Origin: Sipunculus nudus
Taxonomy: Eukaryota > Annelida > Sipuncula > Golfingiida > Sipunculidae
Assembly (NCBI GenBank): GCA_026874595.1
Contig: CM049321.1
Span: 23,429,979-23,493,978, forward strand
Direction: 5' to 3'
Length of the DNA stretch: 64,000 nucleotides
Part shown: positions 38,051-49,112 of the stretch, one piece after another
Position numbering within the stretch: position 1 is the first letter of the stretch
Layout: the number at the start of each line of letters is the position of its first letter
Notes under the pieces: model-generated
What the model was told of the DNA's origin: nothing
The model's database searches: none
Seen by the model: only the letters and a program-made list of their open reading frames with translations
Program-made: the position numbers and the translations under genes

Positions 38051-39379
38051 ATGGATTCAGAAAGTTGGGGACAAAATGGCCTGGGTATGTTTATAAAGGA
38101 GGAAGAAGAACAGGGGAGCACCAAGAAGAATACCCAAACTGAGGAACCCAGCACCAAAGTCAACGATGAAGAAATATGTCTGTACAAAGAGGAACCACAT
38201 AACACTGAACATGGACAAAACAAGGCATTTAATGATTCAGACAGCATCTTCCTATGTCCGTTTTGTGAAAAGTGTTTCTCTGATGAAAAATTGATGTTAG
38301 AGCACATGAAATCTCACAAAACTGAAATGACAGGAAATATTGAAGGTGACAAGTACACTTATAATCCAAGTGACATGAAAACGGATAACAGTGAAGGTAA
38401 AAGTTCATTTGATCTGACTAAACACGGTGATAGTGACACAGGAGAAAAACCGTTGAAATGTGAAAAACTTGATGAATATTTTTCTGGTTCATATGATCCT
38501 TCAAGCCATAAAGAAAGTCATACGGGAGAGGGGCCTTACAAATCTGGGCACTCCAGTAAATCTTTTGCTCATTCTTCTTCTCCGGATGAACTTAAACAAA
38601 GCCACACTGGAAGAAAACCATATACCTGTGGATTGTGTGATAAGTGTTTTACCCGTCCAAGTGATCTTAAGAAACATATCAGAACTCATACTGGAGAAAA
38701 ACCCTTCATGTGTGAATGGTGCGGGAAGTCTTTTGCCCGGTCCTTTAATTTGACTGAACATACCAGGACTCACACAGGAGAGAAACCATATAAATGTGAA
38801 CAATGTGGTAAGTCGTTCACTCGTTCACATCATCTGACTGCACACATGAGATCACACACTGGGGAAAAACCATTCAAATGTGAACATTGTGGAAAATCTT
38901 TCACCCAGTCCTGTCAACTTAATGTACACAACAGGAGTCATACCGGAGAAAAGCCATATAAATGTGAAAAATTTGACAAATCTAATTCGCGTCCATATGA
39001 ACTCTCTATGCATTACAAGACTCATGCTGGAGAAAAAAATTATAAATGTGAAGTGTGTGGTAAGTCTTTCATTCGTATGCATTCGTTAAATGAACACAAA
39101 CGAATCCACTCCAGAGACAAACCATATTCCTGTGGAGTTTGTGGTAAATCTTTCAAGCGTTCAAGTGAAAGGAATAGACACGTCAGAAGTCATACTGGCG
39201 AAAAACCGTTCATATGTGAGTGGTGTGGGAAATCTTACACACATTCCTATGTTCTGCATGTGCACATTAAAAGTCACACAGGAGAGAAACCACACAAATG
39301 TGAACAATGTGCAAAGTGTTTCTCAGAATTATCTCAGTTGAATAGACATAAAAAAATTCATACCCGCAAGAAACCTTAA
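38051..39379 (+). CDS. C2H2 zinc-finger protein, 442 residues
   Basis: A probable nuclear, sequence-specific DNA-binding regulator. An acidic N-terminus ([13 protein letters not shown]) precedes a first finger (CPFCEKCF...HMKSH, residues about 70-90). Two degenerate finger slots follow (one Cys in one, none in the other). Then come eight good C-x2-C-x12-H-x3-H fingers and one damaged finger (CEKFDKSNS, second Cys replaced by Phe), joined by TGEKP-type linkers. The coding part is a single exon. A pyrimidine-rich acceptor ending TTTTGTAG lies at about 38020-38039, so a 5' untranslated exon is likely. The first ATG after it was taken as the start. No KRAB, BTB or SCAN domain is visible. The coding body is complete, but the frame ends in the linker after the 12th slot, and a further finger follows out of frame. 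Confidence 0.93.
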   Translation: MDSESWGQNGLGMFIKEEEEQGSTKKNTQTEEPSTKVNDEEICLYKEEPHNTEHGQNKAFNDSDSIFLCPFCEKCFSDEKLMLEHMKSHKTEMTGNIEGDKYTYNPSDMKTDNSEGKSSFDLTKHGDSDTGEKPLKCEKLDEYFSGSYDPSSHKESHTGEGPYKSGHSSKSFAHSSSPDELKQSHTGRKPYTCGLCDKCFTRPSDLKKHIRTHTGEKPFMCEWCGKSFARSFNLTEHTRTHTGEKPYKCEQCGKSFTRSHHLTAHMRSHTGEKPFKCEHCGKSFTQSCQLNVHNRSHTGEKPYKCEKFDKSNSRPYELSMHYKTHAGEKNYKCEVCGKSFIRMHSLNEHKRIHSRDKPYSCGVCGKSFKRSSERNRHVRSHTGEKPFICEWCGKSYTHSYVLHVHIKSHTGEKPHKCEQCAKCFSELSQLNRHKKIHTRKKP

Positions 39380-39478
39380 GTGTGAGCAATGTGAGAAATG
39401 TTTCACCCGTTCAGATTATTTGAATGCTCATATGAGAACTAGTACGGAAAGTTTACATGTTTTACATGAAATGACATA
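39380..39478 (+). pseudogene. Out-of-frame 13th zinc finger
   Basis: Directly after the stop, another frame reads CEQCEKCFTRSDYLNAHMRTS up to a TAG at 39476-39478. The position matches the next finger in the array. Two bases appear to be missing at the KP-Y-KC linker. The last His is also replaced by Ser. The protein has therefore probably been shortened by a frameshift. Confidence 0.75.
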
Positions 39479-39479
39479 G

Positions 39480-40016
39480 CAGAATTCACACAAGATAAAG
39501 ATCATTCACATAGCGACAACCAATATGACCAGTAAGATTTAACATGACGCGTAATAATGTTTTTTTTTTATCATATTCGTAATGAAACTCTACATTGATG
39601 TATTTTGAAGTGTATTTTTGTAATAGAAATATTATTATATGTACATGTATATCGAAATGTTGTGCACAGCTAGCTATACTGGATATTTATGAAATACAGT
39701 CAGCTGTTCAACCTCTGGTCCTTTCAATTTGTCACAATGAATATAAGCAATATATAAATCAGTCTGTTCTTCCATCATCTTAATAATGGGTTAATTCAAT
39801 TAGTTTACTTTTTATTACTGATATTATTAATAACAGTGCCAAAGTGTTGATTTTTGTTGTATTGTTGAACATACACATGCAGCGCATATTCTGTTATTAC
39901 TATTTAATGTATACTATTTCATGACTTTTTCAACTCTGCAAATGTTTCATAAAATTATGTATGTCTTATAATCATTTCACATATGTGATTTTTAAAATAT
40001 ATATTTTTATATATAT
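39480..40016. other. 3' flank of the zinc-finger gene
   Basis: AT-rich. I do not see an unambiguous AATAAA close to the stop, so the 3' end of the transcript is not placed. Confidence 0.4.
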
Positions 40017-41522
40017 TAGAGCTCTGCGCGGGCCAGGATTAAGAGCCCGCATCCGCCCCGCAAAACAAACCTTCGGCCCACAACCTCCCCACCCCGCAGC
40101 TGTGAAAACCGGCCCTGCACCGCCCCACACTTATAAAGAGAATATCGACCCGCCCCCGCCTCGCATATTTAGCTTTCAGTCAGCAGCCGCCCCGCATTTT
40201 AACAAAAAGTCAGCCTGCATTCAACCAGCAAATAAACACAAGGGACAACCAAAAAAAATGTAGCCACCTAGTAAAATATGATTTATGTTCAGATATTAAA
40301 AATGAATGACCATCTGAGTAGATTGTGATATCATGTTTTGTTGATGGTAGGACATTTTCTAGTTTTTTTTACAGGTAAGGACGAGTGTCATACATTTACC
40401 ATGCATTTTCTTATTGTTAAGAATTACCACTTCCCAAAATAAAATTATTTACTGCCATATCACTGGAAATGTCACTGCAGTAACTGGGACACACTATTCA
40501 AATATTGCCATTGTGTCTCCTTAAAATATTTTAATTATTTATAAATTCAACATATTCAGGTATTTAGCTAACAACATAATTGCAGTTAGAACATATTTAC
40601 CATGCATATGCTGCTATACAGAAACATAAAATAAAACTTTAGCATAAAACACTCAATTTCTATTATGTTTGTATGCCGAGAGTTACACTACTCATCACTA
40701 GCAGGTAGCGCACTTGCTCATCACAGTTCACAATTTTTATTTGACAAAGAGCTTAATCCTGTCCAGCGATGAACAGCTAATTAGCTGAAATGGGAAGGGT
40801 ATGGAACTGTACAGAGGGAGTGAGCTCTATGTAATGGTTGTGTACACAAGAATAGATATTAAATGAGCCCCATGGCATGCTCATTATCTCATTTTGCTTT
40901 GCTTGTGCAGTCCTCTCAACAAGCCAGTGCTCATTTGCTCATCCATGATTGGCACACCTCAGTCTTTGTGAGTTATGTAAAGCTATATCCAGCTGGTGAC
41001 AGGGCCAGAGGCACCCATCCTGTGACTATTATAACATCACAGGCATAATCCTGGTGCTCTACCTTAAGTCATGTTACGTAATAACTTGGAGTGGCAACAA
41101 GCATAAGCCAACAGTGCTGAACAGTCTGTAATTATACAACGCTATTCGCAGGTACATTTGCAATATTGTGAAAAGTGGTCTCTGCAAAGATGAATCTGTC
41201 TCAAAACTCCGGGCATTTATAATTCACAATTGCTGTATTGTAATTCAGAAAATTGAATAACCGAAGGAACATAAACATACTTGCAGGTCTTAACATTCAA
41301 GTAAAAGTGATCATCTTCTCGCTATTTAACCATGTTTTCGGCCCGCAGAGATCACCACTTGAATACCATGTAACCCGTCCCGCATATCCTATCTTTTAGC
41401 CCACACCCGCCCCGCCCTGCAGAGATTTTTTTTTTCGGCCAGCTCCGCACTACAATATCCTAAAAAAAGTCAGCCCGCGGGGTTGGGACTGCGTGGCGGG
41501 TTTGAGACCGCGAAGGGCTCTA
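40017..41522. mobile_element. hAT-like non-autonomous DNA transposon
   Basis: The ends are inverted: TAGAGCTCTGCGCGG at the left and the complement of TAGAGCCCTTCGCGG at the right. Both subterminal zones are rich in CCCGC (40020-40240 and 41340-41515), with AT-rich DNA between. Flanking 8-base copies (atatatat and ttatatat) differ at one position. TAGAG-type ends, G+C-rich subterminal repeats and an 8-base target duplication fit the hAT superfamily. There is no transposase frame, so it would depend on another copy. Confidence 0.65.
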
Positions 41523-42128
41523 TTATATATGTATATTTATACATATTTTTGTATCCGCCAAAACAAAGTTTTGTGGATACTTTGTTTTTGACCGGGTTCC
41601 GCCACTGACATATTTGTTTCCGGAAAACTCCTCTAAGACTGGACGGATTTTTCATATTACACCAATTATGGGGTCACATGTGAACTAGTGCCTAACCATT
41701 GGGTGTTGAACTCTCTGACCTTTCCTCTCTTCAGTGCATCCATCTGTGCGTCTGTTTTGACACATTAACCCACATATCTTCGAACTCAATCGACCAATCA
41801 CGAAAAATATTTTGCAAAAATGTAGCCCTTGGATAGCTTTATAACATACATGAAAATGGTGGCGCCACCTGCAGCCATTTTTGCACAGCGACCATCTGTT
41901 TGTCTGCCTTGGGTTAAAATCACTCATATTTCTGCGGTGGTTTGACCAAATTACCTGAAATTCTGCATGCATATACATCCCGGATAGCTTTCTTGATTTT
42001 ATGGCAGGTGACACCATCTACATTAACATTCACGCTGCAGACATCCATGCTTATATCTCCGGACTCATTCGACCAATCAGGAAAAAAAAATTACACAAAT
42101 GTAGCAGTTGGATAGCTTTATAACATAC

Positions 42129-42180
<52 letters not shown>
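41523..42180. repeat. Dispersed repeat with internal direct copies and (TA)n end
   Basis: A unit of about 85 bases with 'gaccaatca', 'aaatgtagc' and 'tggatagctttataacatac' occurs at about 41763-41855 and again at 42045-42132. A TA tract (42133-42176) follows. No coding capacity. Confidence 0.65.
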
Positions 42181-42181
<1 letters not shown>

Positions 42182-42850
42182 TATATTATATTATATTGAT
42201 ATCCACACAGGAACCTCTTCTGCACCTGTCCAGCATTGAACTTGATACGAAACTCCTTTTATTAAACATGATATGAGAGCTCAGCTCATAGTCCGCTTAT
42301 AGCAGTACATACATTAGGCCTATATACAATGCATGACCGATGGGCATGCCGGACCCGCTCAGGCATCCGTATGTATATGAAATGGGACAGTTATAATACA
42401 CTCGGATCATTTTGATCAAGATCACCAATTTTCGCAACTATGGAGTACAGCATTTGCCACTGTACCAGTAACTTGATGCATTCCGTTGGGAGAAGTAATA
42501 ATACTTCACCCCTTCATTTCGAACGTGCGAGTACACTTAGCCAGGTCATAATTTCATTTGTACTGGCTTGCTGATTTCTCCAAGGCTTCCGGAGCCAATG
42601 CGCACATATCACTGAGCTTATCTTTGAGGTCCAGTACATACTGGTACTTGGGTTTTTTTTCCGCGTCCTCAGCGCTCCTGGTCCGTAGGAATCAGTAGGA
42701 TCCGCATAGGACCACGTACTACCCGACTGTGGTGTTATTCCATGAAAACCATGTGCTCTCATGAGGTATTTCAGGAAATGCAAAGAGCACCGTGCTAAAG
42801 TAGCGATCACAATCTCCGGGTGGTTCCGCGCACATGCATTTGAGCATCAA

Positions 42851-43540
42851 CTAGAGAGTGCCATTAAATCTCTCGACCATCCCGTTGCACATCGGTTGGT
42901 AGGGGGTTGTAGTCAGTTGCTTGATTGATAACATACAGCTGACTTCCTTCATTAGGTCAGATGTTAACTGACTACCCATGTCAGTAAGAACTTCAGCAGT
43001 AACCCCAACATGCAAGTAAACATCGACTAATCCATCTGCGATCATCACATTTCCAATGTTCTTGATTGCTATTGCCTCCGGGTACCGAGTCGCATAATCT
43101 GTGATAGTCAAGATGTATGGTTGACCCTTGTCCAATGCTGGATTGATTGTCCCGACCAGATCCATAGCAATTCTACAAAAAGGCTCGTCAACCAGTGGCA
43201 TCTTACCGACAGTGGCCCCAGGCACTCTGCCTCTTGGTGACATTTTCTGACACAGGTAGCATGACCGACAGTATTGTACCAAGTCATCGTGCATACCTCT
43301 CCAATAGAATTGAGCTGTAATCCGCTCATGTGTATGGTCAATACTTTGGTGTCCAGCCATCATTGCCTCATGACCCATTTTCATTACATACGGTCGCAAC
43401 ACGGTTGGCATTTCTATCCACCAATCCAAATATCCCCTCAACTGCAACGCAAACTGACCAGGAGTTTCAACCCGCTCTGGGAAACAGGTACGAAACTTGT
43501 ATCTGTACCCCTCCTCAGTCATCTGGTATCGCCTTAGCAA
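42851..43540 (-). CDS. Fused SCAN-like gag fragment and integrase domain
   Basis: Residues about 1-44 (RYQMTEEGYRYKFR, PGQFALQLRGYLDWW) are a SCAN-like gag segment as found in many gypsy elements. Then follows an H2C2 zinc-binding domain (GHEAMMAGHQ, CRSCYLCQK) and the DDE core. The acids are MDLVG, LTDMGSQ and VERFNG, with 35 residues between the second Asp and the Glu, so the triad is intact. The usual Arg of LTDRG is Met. Integrase would insert element DNA into the genome. The frame stops right after NGTL. It is open by chance of a clean deletion and is unlikely to be a cellular gene. Confidence 0.8.
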   Translation of the reverse strand: MLRRYQMTEEGYRYKFRTCFPERVETPGQFALQLRGYLDWWIEMPTVLRPYVMKMGHEAMMAGHQSIDHTHERITAQFYWRGMHDDLVQYCRSCYLCQKMSPRGRVPGATVGKMPLVDEPFCRIAMDLVGTINPALDKGQPYILTITDYATRYPEAIAIKNIGNVMIADGLVDVYLHVGVTAEVLTDMGSQLTSDLMKEVSCMLSIKQLTTTPYQPMCNGMVERFNGTL

Positions 43541-43591
43541 CTCAAGCTTTTACTAGTCGTAATCCGTGGCATCCTCCGTAGATAACTGATC

Positions 43592-43995
43592 CTACGCATC
43601 AAGTGTTTTATCGCGTAACAACAAGCTCAGGTGTAGAGCCCACGTTTTTATATGATAATTCGGACACGACAGAATGTGCTCCAACCTCTCGAGGACCATA
43701 TCTAACCGATCACGTTGTCCATCAAACGCTGGGAGTTTAACTTTAGGGAGCAATTCCGGACTACTAGCTGGGTCGCTATCCCTCTGCTCCATAGGCTGTG
43801 TAGCCTGGAGTTTTTACTTCTCTAACTCGTATCTGGTTTGCGTTCCCTCTGGGCTACCCTAGTATCTCGTTCAGCATCTTCCCAGTTTCGCTTCAACTGC
43901 CGCTTACCCCTTAGAAACAAAATCCTGCAACGACTCGCCTGTGTTGCTTAATGCCTGTCCGCACTCAATAATAAACTTCAACAGATCCATGGTTA
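43592..43995 (-). pseudogene. Gypsy gag N-terminal relic
   Basis: Gag start MDLLKFIIECGQALSNTGE with TAA shortly after, a frame change, then an open stretch with PKVKLPAFDGQRDRLDM and WALHLSLLLRDKTLDA. Two further stops separate it from the 42851-43540 frame. Confidence 0.7.
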
Positions 43996-44169
43996 TCTTT
44001 AACTCTGCCGACAATCACGAGAATACACGCTAAAATCACGAGAAAACACGAGAAAATCCGCGACTTAACCAACTTAACTGCCGACTTTATACGGCAAATT
44101 CTTACACGTTAGAAATAAATGCGCACAGACCAATACGAATAGGTGATCTTAGTCTGTACTGGACTCAAA

Positions 44170-44340
44170 CACGTGTCAATCCTGGCACGCTCGCAAAATG
44201 TCACACGGTACTCGGCGTGGTTCCAGGTTGTTAAAGATTAAAGAGCAATGTAAATTTAACTTTAAAATTTAGGAAAGGAAACCCCGGAAAGAAACCCGCG
44301 TTCATGCACACACGCCCAAGAAGCGAAACAACACCTTTTA
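44170..44340 (-). other. Possible 5' LTR end and primer-binding region
   Basis: Just upstream (minus strand) of the gag start lies 'gtgtgacattttgcgagcg', which looks like an LTR end followed by a primer-binding site. Further out is a G/C-rich stretch. I found no matching LTR on the other side, so this remains tentative. Confidence 0.3.
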
Positions 44341-45051
44341 ACAGAAACAATATAATTAATAAAGAAATGTATATATACCAAACGTAATATGCACATTATT
44401 AGAGTCACATAAATACCATCACTGTTCCAATGTAGTTCCACATTGCAAGAACATCACAGGATCCATTTTTGACAAATTGTAGAGAAAAAAGTGCACAGAG
44501 ACAAATGGAGGGCTTAGTGACTGACTAGTACCCAGTGGCCACAGATCATAATTACCAAGTATATAAATGTTAAACATTACTGTAAAACTTTGTGTTATAA
44601 TTATTCTTAAAACTAGTTTAGAACCTTTGCCCAGGTAGTTAGATAACATGAAATATGTACGTTTTCTTTTAATCCTGGTTTAATTAATTTGCCATGATTG
44701 TCTCCCGTCCTATACTGGACTCTTGGTTTGTATGCGTAGGACACGTAACGTTTTCACGTTGAAAAACAAAATCACCTGTTATCACGTGTGCAGTAGAACC
44801 GGTCATAGCCCTACCATCGCATCAGAGGAGACAGTTTCTATCCCAGCTTGAAGAAGGTCACGATTATTGCTTTAGTTCCCGCGCTTCAACCTAAATGAGA
44901 TCCTTTTTTGTCGTTTTCTTAACAAAAAGAAGCAGTTTTAGCTTTGCTCTGAACAGTAGTTCGGATGTAACCTCGAGTTTTGAAATGAATCAGGACAAGA
45001 TGTTCATTAAACCTAAGAACATCTTCACTTCTTCGGCAACTGCATGTTCTC

Positions 45052-46332
45052 TGATGTCTTTATCAGGCTGGAACTGTCTGTACCACATTTTTTAAGGCCA
45101 GATGTTATGATAACCGGAAGAACGACTTACCAAAGAAAAGATCTCATGGAGCCTCAATGACACTTCCGAGCTGGCTTATCCACGTACTGTTGGTAATTGC
45201 AGTTATTTTGGTTGCAGATGTGAGTAAAAAAGGTCACTAGGTGCAAAACAGTTCATCTGTCTTGCCGCCAAATGTCATTTATGAATATGTTTGAATTTTC
45301 TTTGCTGGAAGCCCACATATTATGCAGGTCTGCTACATTTGATATCTACAATAAACAATGTAACTATAGGAACCGTCTAGACATGAATCGGTTCCCAAAG
45401 AAATAAAATGTACTGAAATTAACATCAAATAAGTCACCTGGGTTTTCTAAACTGAGTTCTCACACTAACATGTAAACATGATACTCTATAAATTATAAAA
45501 AAAATCATCTGGTTATACTCCTTATTTAAATATGCAATTAAATAACCGAGCCACAGTCCTTTGGTGACACCCCCATCATGGTGTAACCAATGAATGGATG
45601 TCTGTATATACTACAGACCTCACAACCGGAACACAAGGTTGAAGACGAGATTGAAAACGTCATGCCTATATTGCAGTTCCTTGTTACTCATTTGATGTCT
45701 TTATCAGGCTGGAACTGTCTGTACCACATTTTTCAAGGCCAGATGTTATGATAACCGGAAGAACGACTTACCAAAGAAAAGATCTCATGGAGCCTCAATG
45801 ACACTTCCGAGCTGGCTTATCCACGTACTGTTGGTAATTGCAGTTATTTTGGTTGCAGATGTGAGTAAAAAGGTCATTAGGTGCAAAACAGTTCATCTGT
45901 CTTGCCGCCAAATGTCATTTATGAATATGTTTGAATTTTCTTTGCTGGAAGCCCACATTATGCAGGTCTGCTACATTTGATATCTACAATAAACAATGTA
46001 ACTATAGGAACCGTCTAGACATGAATCGGTTCCCAAAGAAATAAAATGTACTGAAATTAACATCAAATAAGTCACCTGGGTTTTCTAAACTGAGTTCTCA
46101 CACTAACATGTAAACATGATACTCTATAAATTATAAAAAAAATTCATCTGGTTATACTCCTTATTTAAATATGCAATTAAATAACCGAGCCACAGTCCTT
46201 TGGTGACACCCCCATCATGGTGTAACCAATGAATGGATGTCTGTATATACTACAGACCTCACAACCGGAACACAAGGGTGAAGACGAGATTGAAAACGTC
46301 ATGCCTATTTTGCAGTTCCTTGTTACTCATTT
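45052..46332 (+). repeat. Tandem duplication of about 641 bp
   Basis: 45052-45692 and 45693-46332 are nearly identical, with single-base changes and indels of one or two bases. The unit carries a signal-peptide exon, an intron and most of a second exon. The similarity is far higher than in the lectin block, so this is a recent event. Confidence 0.93.
45157..45751 (+). CDS. First copy of the small secreted peptide gene, with altered C-terminus
   Basis: Exon 1 (45157-45219) encodes the same signal peptide and has the same donor. Exon 2 (45617-45751) starts identically except for KVEDE in place of KGEDE. After FLVTH it crosses the duplication junction and ends LMSLSGWNCLYHIFQGQML instead of FPYRHCRHIRV. 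Splicing from this first exon to the second copy's exon 2 would give the normal product. Expression is unknown. Confidence 0.4.
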
Positions 46333-46384
46333 TCCGTATAGACACTGCCGCCACATACGAGTTTCCTTGCGACTGGAAGAATAG
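45798..46384 (+). CDS. Two-exon small secreted peptide, 63 residues (complete copy)
   Basis: Exon 1 is 45798-45860 and encodes MTLPSWLIHVLLVIAVILVA-D, a textbook signal peptide, before a GTGAGT donor in phase 0. Exon 2 is 46256-46384, after a CTACAG acceptor, also phase 0. It reads TSQPEHKGEDEIENVMPI, then LQFLVTHFPYRHCRHIRV and SLRLEE to TAG. The mature part is about 42 residues with one Cys, an acidic start and a basic His/Arg-rich middle. AATAAA lies 20 bases past the stop. I do not recognise a family. The start is the only ATG upstream of the hydrophobic run. Evidence is structural (signal, splice sites, poly-A signal, conserved duplicate), not similarity. Confidence 0.55.
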
Positions 46385-46404
46385 AAATGCAAATTAAACA
46401 CTTA

Positions 46405-46410
46405 AATAAA
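46405..46410 (+). terminator. Poly-A signal AATAAA
   Basis: A canonical hexamer 20 bases after the stop of the 63-residue peptide model. It lies just outside the duplicated unit, so only the downstream copy has it close by. Confidence 0.45.
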
Positions 46411-48384
46411 TCAATTGCGAATGAATCACGAAACCATTAAATGCAACTGGATATAGCAATAGCATCCCTCCCTTTCCCACGCAAGTGAACGCAGATAGAA
46501 CATGGAGAATTATGCACAAAACACGGGAGTCGAGTCTTATCGACTTTTTTTACTCTCAAAGGGACACAAGAAAGACCACCGAAAATACGCAAATATTAAT
46601 ATGGAAATAATTTTATCAACCCCTATTACCGAACTGGTATAGGGTGGTTAATAACCGACCTTTATGGTACAAGAAATATCTTTCTTTAGTACCAACAGTT
46701 GCACTGAAAACATAATCATAGATCTTTTCTAATAAGCCGATAAGAATTGGGAGTCATGACACATGGTCCCAGCTCTAGCTGAACATCCGTTCCCAGGACA
46801 AAACCAACACATTGGGATGGCGATTGGGTTTTAAAAAAATTCAAGCCTAGTCTTTACTGGTACCATTGTTAAGTATATCCTACCTCTCTCTTTAGAAGCA
46901 CCGTGTTTCGTTAAACAATTATTGCGCAATTCGAGAATAGTAATTTTAGGGTTGTTTTTTTTAATATTTCTGTAGATTTTGTGCAGGGAGAGGCGGCCCC
47001 AAGTTCACAATTAAAGTTGTAGTTAAATAAAATAGATTAGAATTTGACACTAATATTTTCTGCTCTATTCTTCATCGGCCGTACGATGGCTTGATCTTAG
47101 CTGGATGCAGGTCCACGGGTGTATCGTATTGCAACTCGGCGGACCTTTGTTTAGCTGTCTAATATTCCAGCATCTATGTGATTTATATTATTTAATATCA
47201 ATTACTACAAGGCAAATATCACGTTTTCTTAGACGTGAACATTTTATTTCTTGGTAGTGAATTTCGTTACTTTTATCTCATAGTTGGGAAAATATCAGAT
47301 TCACAGGCTGACTCTTAGGAATGCTCAACTTGAAATTTATCTAAAAGCTATGGATTAGTCTGTCACTCCGATCTCTCCAGAACATAAATATCGACATATT
47401 GGTGAGTAATGCCTCTGAATAAGCAGTTGCACAAAGCGTTTTACCATAAATCATAACATTTTCAAAAGAACAACTTTGGGTCCATTATATATTGACCAAT
47501 CACGCCAGTTTTATTATGCTAACTGCAGATTATCCGCCTCTGGTCGGACGGTCATTGCCGGTCACAGAGTTAATTTCCTGTTTACCAGTGGGAATCACGT
47601 GAACACAAGAAGACTTCTTAATGGCCGCCAGTACACCCCCGGTCTTAATACTTGTAAATGATTAGAGAGGCATGACACCTTTATAGCAGATATCAACAGT
47701 TATAGTTAGAACCTTGGTACAGCGGGTGCCATTTTCTATACCAGGCTGTACTTGAAGTGACGGCACGGACAAGTTAGCTACGCCGACCTTGGATACGGTT
47801 GCTAGGTTAGACAAACCAAGAAGGCGTGCATCGCACCAGATTTCAAACAGTATTATTTTTTTCAAGAACGCACCCTTAGGATTCAAGTGTACATATGGAG
47901 ACTACAGAGATGTTTTAATTATAAAATTAAGAAGTTTGATGAATTTGCGCCTGTTTCTACTGGTTACGGCCAGTGTCAGAGAACAAATCAGCTGATCCCT
48001 CTCCTCAGCCATGACACCTCAGCGGTTGGTTAAAATTGAAAATTTGATCAAACAACAAATTTGAAAGACAATTAAATAACAGTTATTTGAATATTTGTTT
48101 ATCACCTAGGGTGTAGTTTCAACAAAAAATTAAAGATGAGAACGTAAAAATGTTACTTACATACAGGTTAAAGTGGCATATGTTGTAAGGGGGTGGGGGA
48201 AGAGAAATAACTCCTCAAAAACATTTAGGGAAGTCTTGCTAAATATAAATTGCTCAAGCAGAGATTTTATAACTATTGGAAATTGATTTTGTCAAATCAC
48301 AAATTTAATTGTAATAAATAATAAGCAAACTAGTATCAATACCAGTATTAAAAAACACATTATACATATATATATATTCATATG
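46411..48384. other. Intergenic, no supported gene
   Basis: Open frames at 47476-47661, 47662-47886 and 47789-47995 overlap on both strands. None has a domain, a signal peptide or paired splice sites. Confidence 0.45.
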
Positions 48385-48799
48385 CTAGTTATATCATTAC
48401 GTGTATTGTATCATAATAGAATTGCTACAAGGACAGGCCATTGTATTTTATTGTGGTTAGAAATATGAAAACGAATTAATTCTCACTTACATATAATTAT
48501 TATACAGAACCGGCTACGTCTTGTCTAACAATGATATTTATATTTATACATGTTAACACATGAAGCAGCCTTTCTTAAAAATAAATAAGAAACAGGATGC
48601 CTTACATAAAAACCCTGTATTTGTAATATTTACTATAAGGTAGCGAGTAGGTTACGTTTTTAAACAAGGAGGGCTATACTGACACCTAAACTATCGTATA
48701 ACTTAATTTCCAAGAATCCTACCTAGTTTGGTCTCCATGTTATACAATATTTCACTTCGTACTGTATTAAACATATTTCAAAGGTGGGTATATTAGGAG

Positions 48800-49112
48800 A
48801 AATGCTTAAATATATATATATATATATTTTTCATCTTTTGGTCGTCAACCGTCCTTGCTCTCGCTGGTGCTTCATAAATTGCTTTAAATTTATAGTAGCA
48901 ATACGAATTTCCCCTGCGTTTTCCTATGACAGAGAGATTGAGGATTGCATAATGCGCCCCTGGCACGCCAAACATCAGCTGCCCCGGAAAGCAACTGTTG
49001 TACTTCATCCCCTCCCCGTTTAAGTCCAGTACTATATCTTTGTCTCCTGAATGTATACCGGAGAGAGCCAGCAGTAATTCACGGACAATGTTGAAAACAC
49101 CGTTTATAAAGA
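48800..49112 (-). pseudogene. CTLD C-half exon, open but with lost Cys
   Basis: Reads LLALSGIHSGDKDIV, GEGMKYNSCFPGQLMFG, AHYAILNLS, GNSYCYYKFKAIYEAP and a Lys-rich end. The layout follows the exon at 56690-57153. The last CTLD Cys (ICE) is Tyr here, and the Trp of the NWF motif is Cys. I cannot find a good acceptor AG near the expected start. The frame is open by itself, but the locus is probably non-functional or much changed. Confidence 0.6.

Larger units (their letters stand above)
42430..43995 (-). mobile_element. Ty3/gypsy retrotransposon relic with gag joined to integrase
   Basis: Order on the minus strand: gag start (ATG at 43991, MDLLKFIIECGQAL, then a stop), gag core with ELLPKVKLPAFDG (43792-43592), two stops, and the open frame 43540-42851. 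That frame begins with a SCAN-like gag piece and changes directly into the integrase zinc-binding domain and catalytic core. Downstream (42850-42430) a decayed integrase tail is still readable (YQYVLDLKDKL, ALEKSASQYK). Protease, reverse transcriptase and RNase H are missing between gag and integrase. Confidence 0.85.

Noticed and set aside
44895-45095. 67-codon frame beginning MRSFFVVFLTKR as a secreted protein
   Set aside because: The hydrophobic part is short and interrupted by Lys/Arg, and the frame ends inside the duplicated unit. The exon at 45157 is a far better signal peptide.
47476-47995. Three overlapping short frames on both strands
   Set aside because: No splice sites, signal peptide or domain supports any of them.
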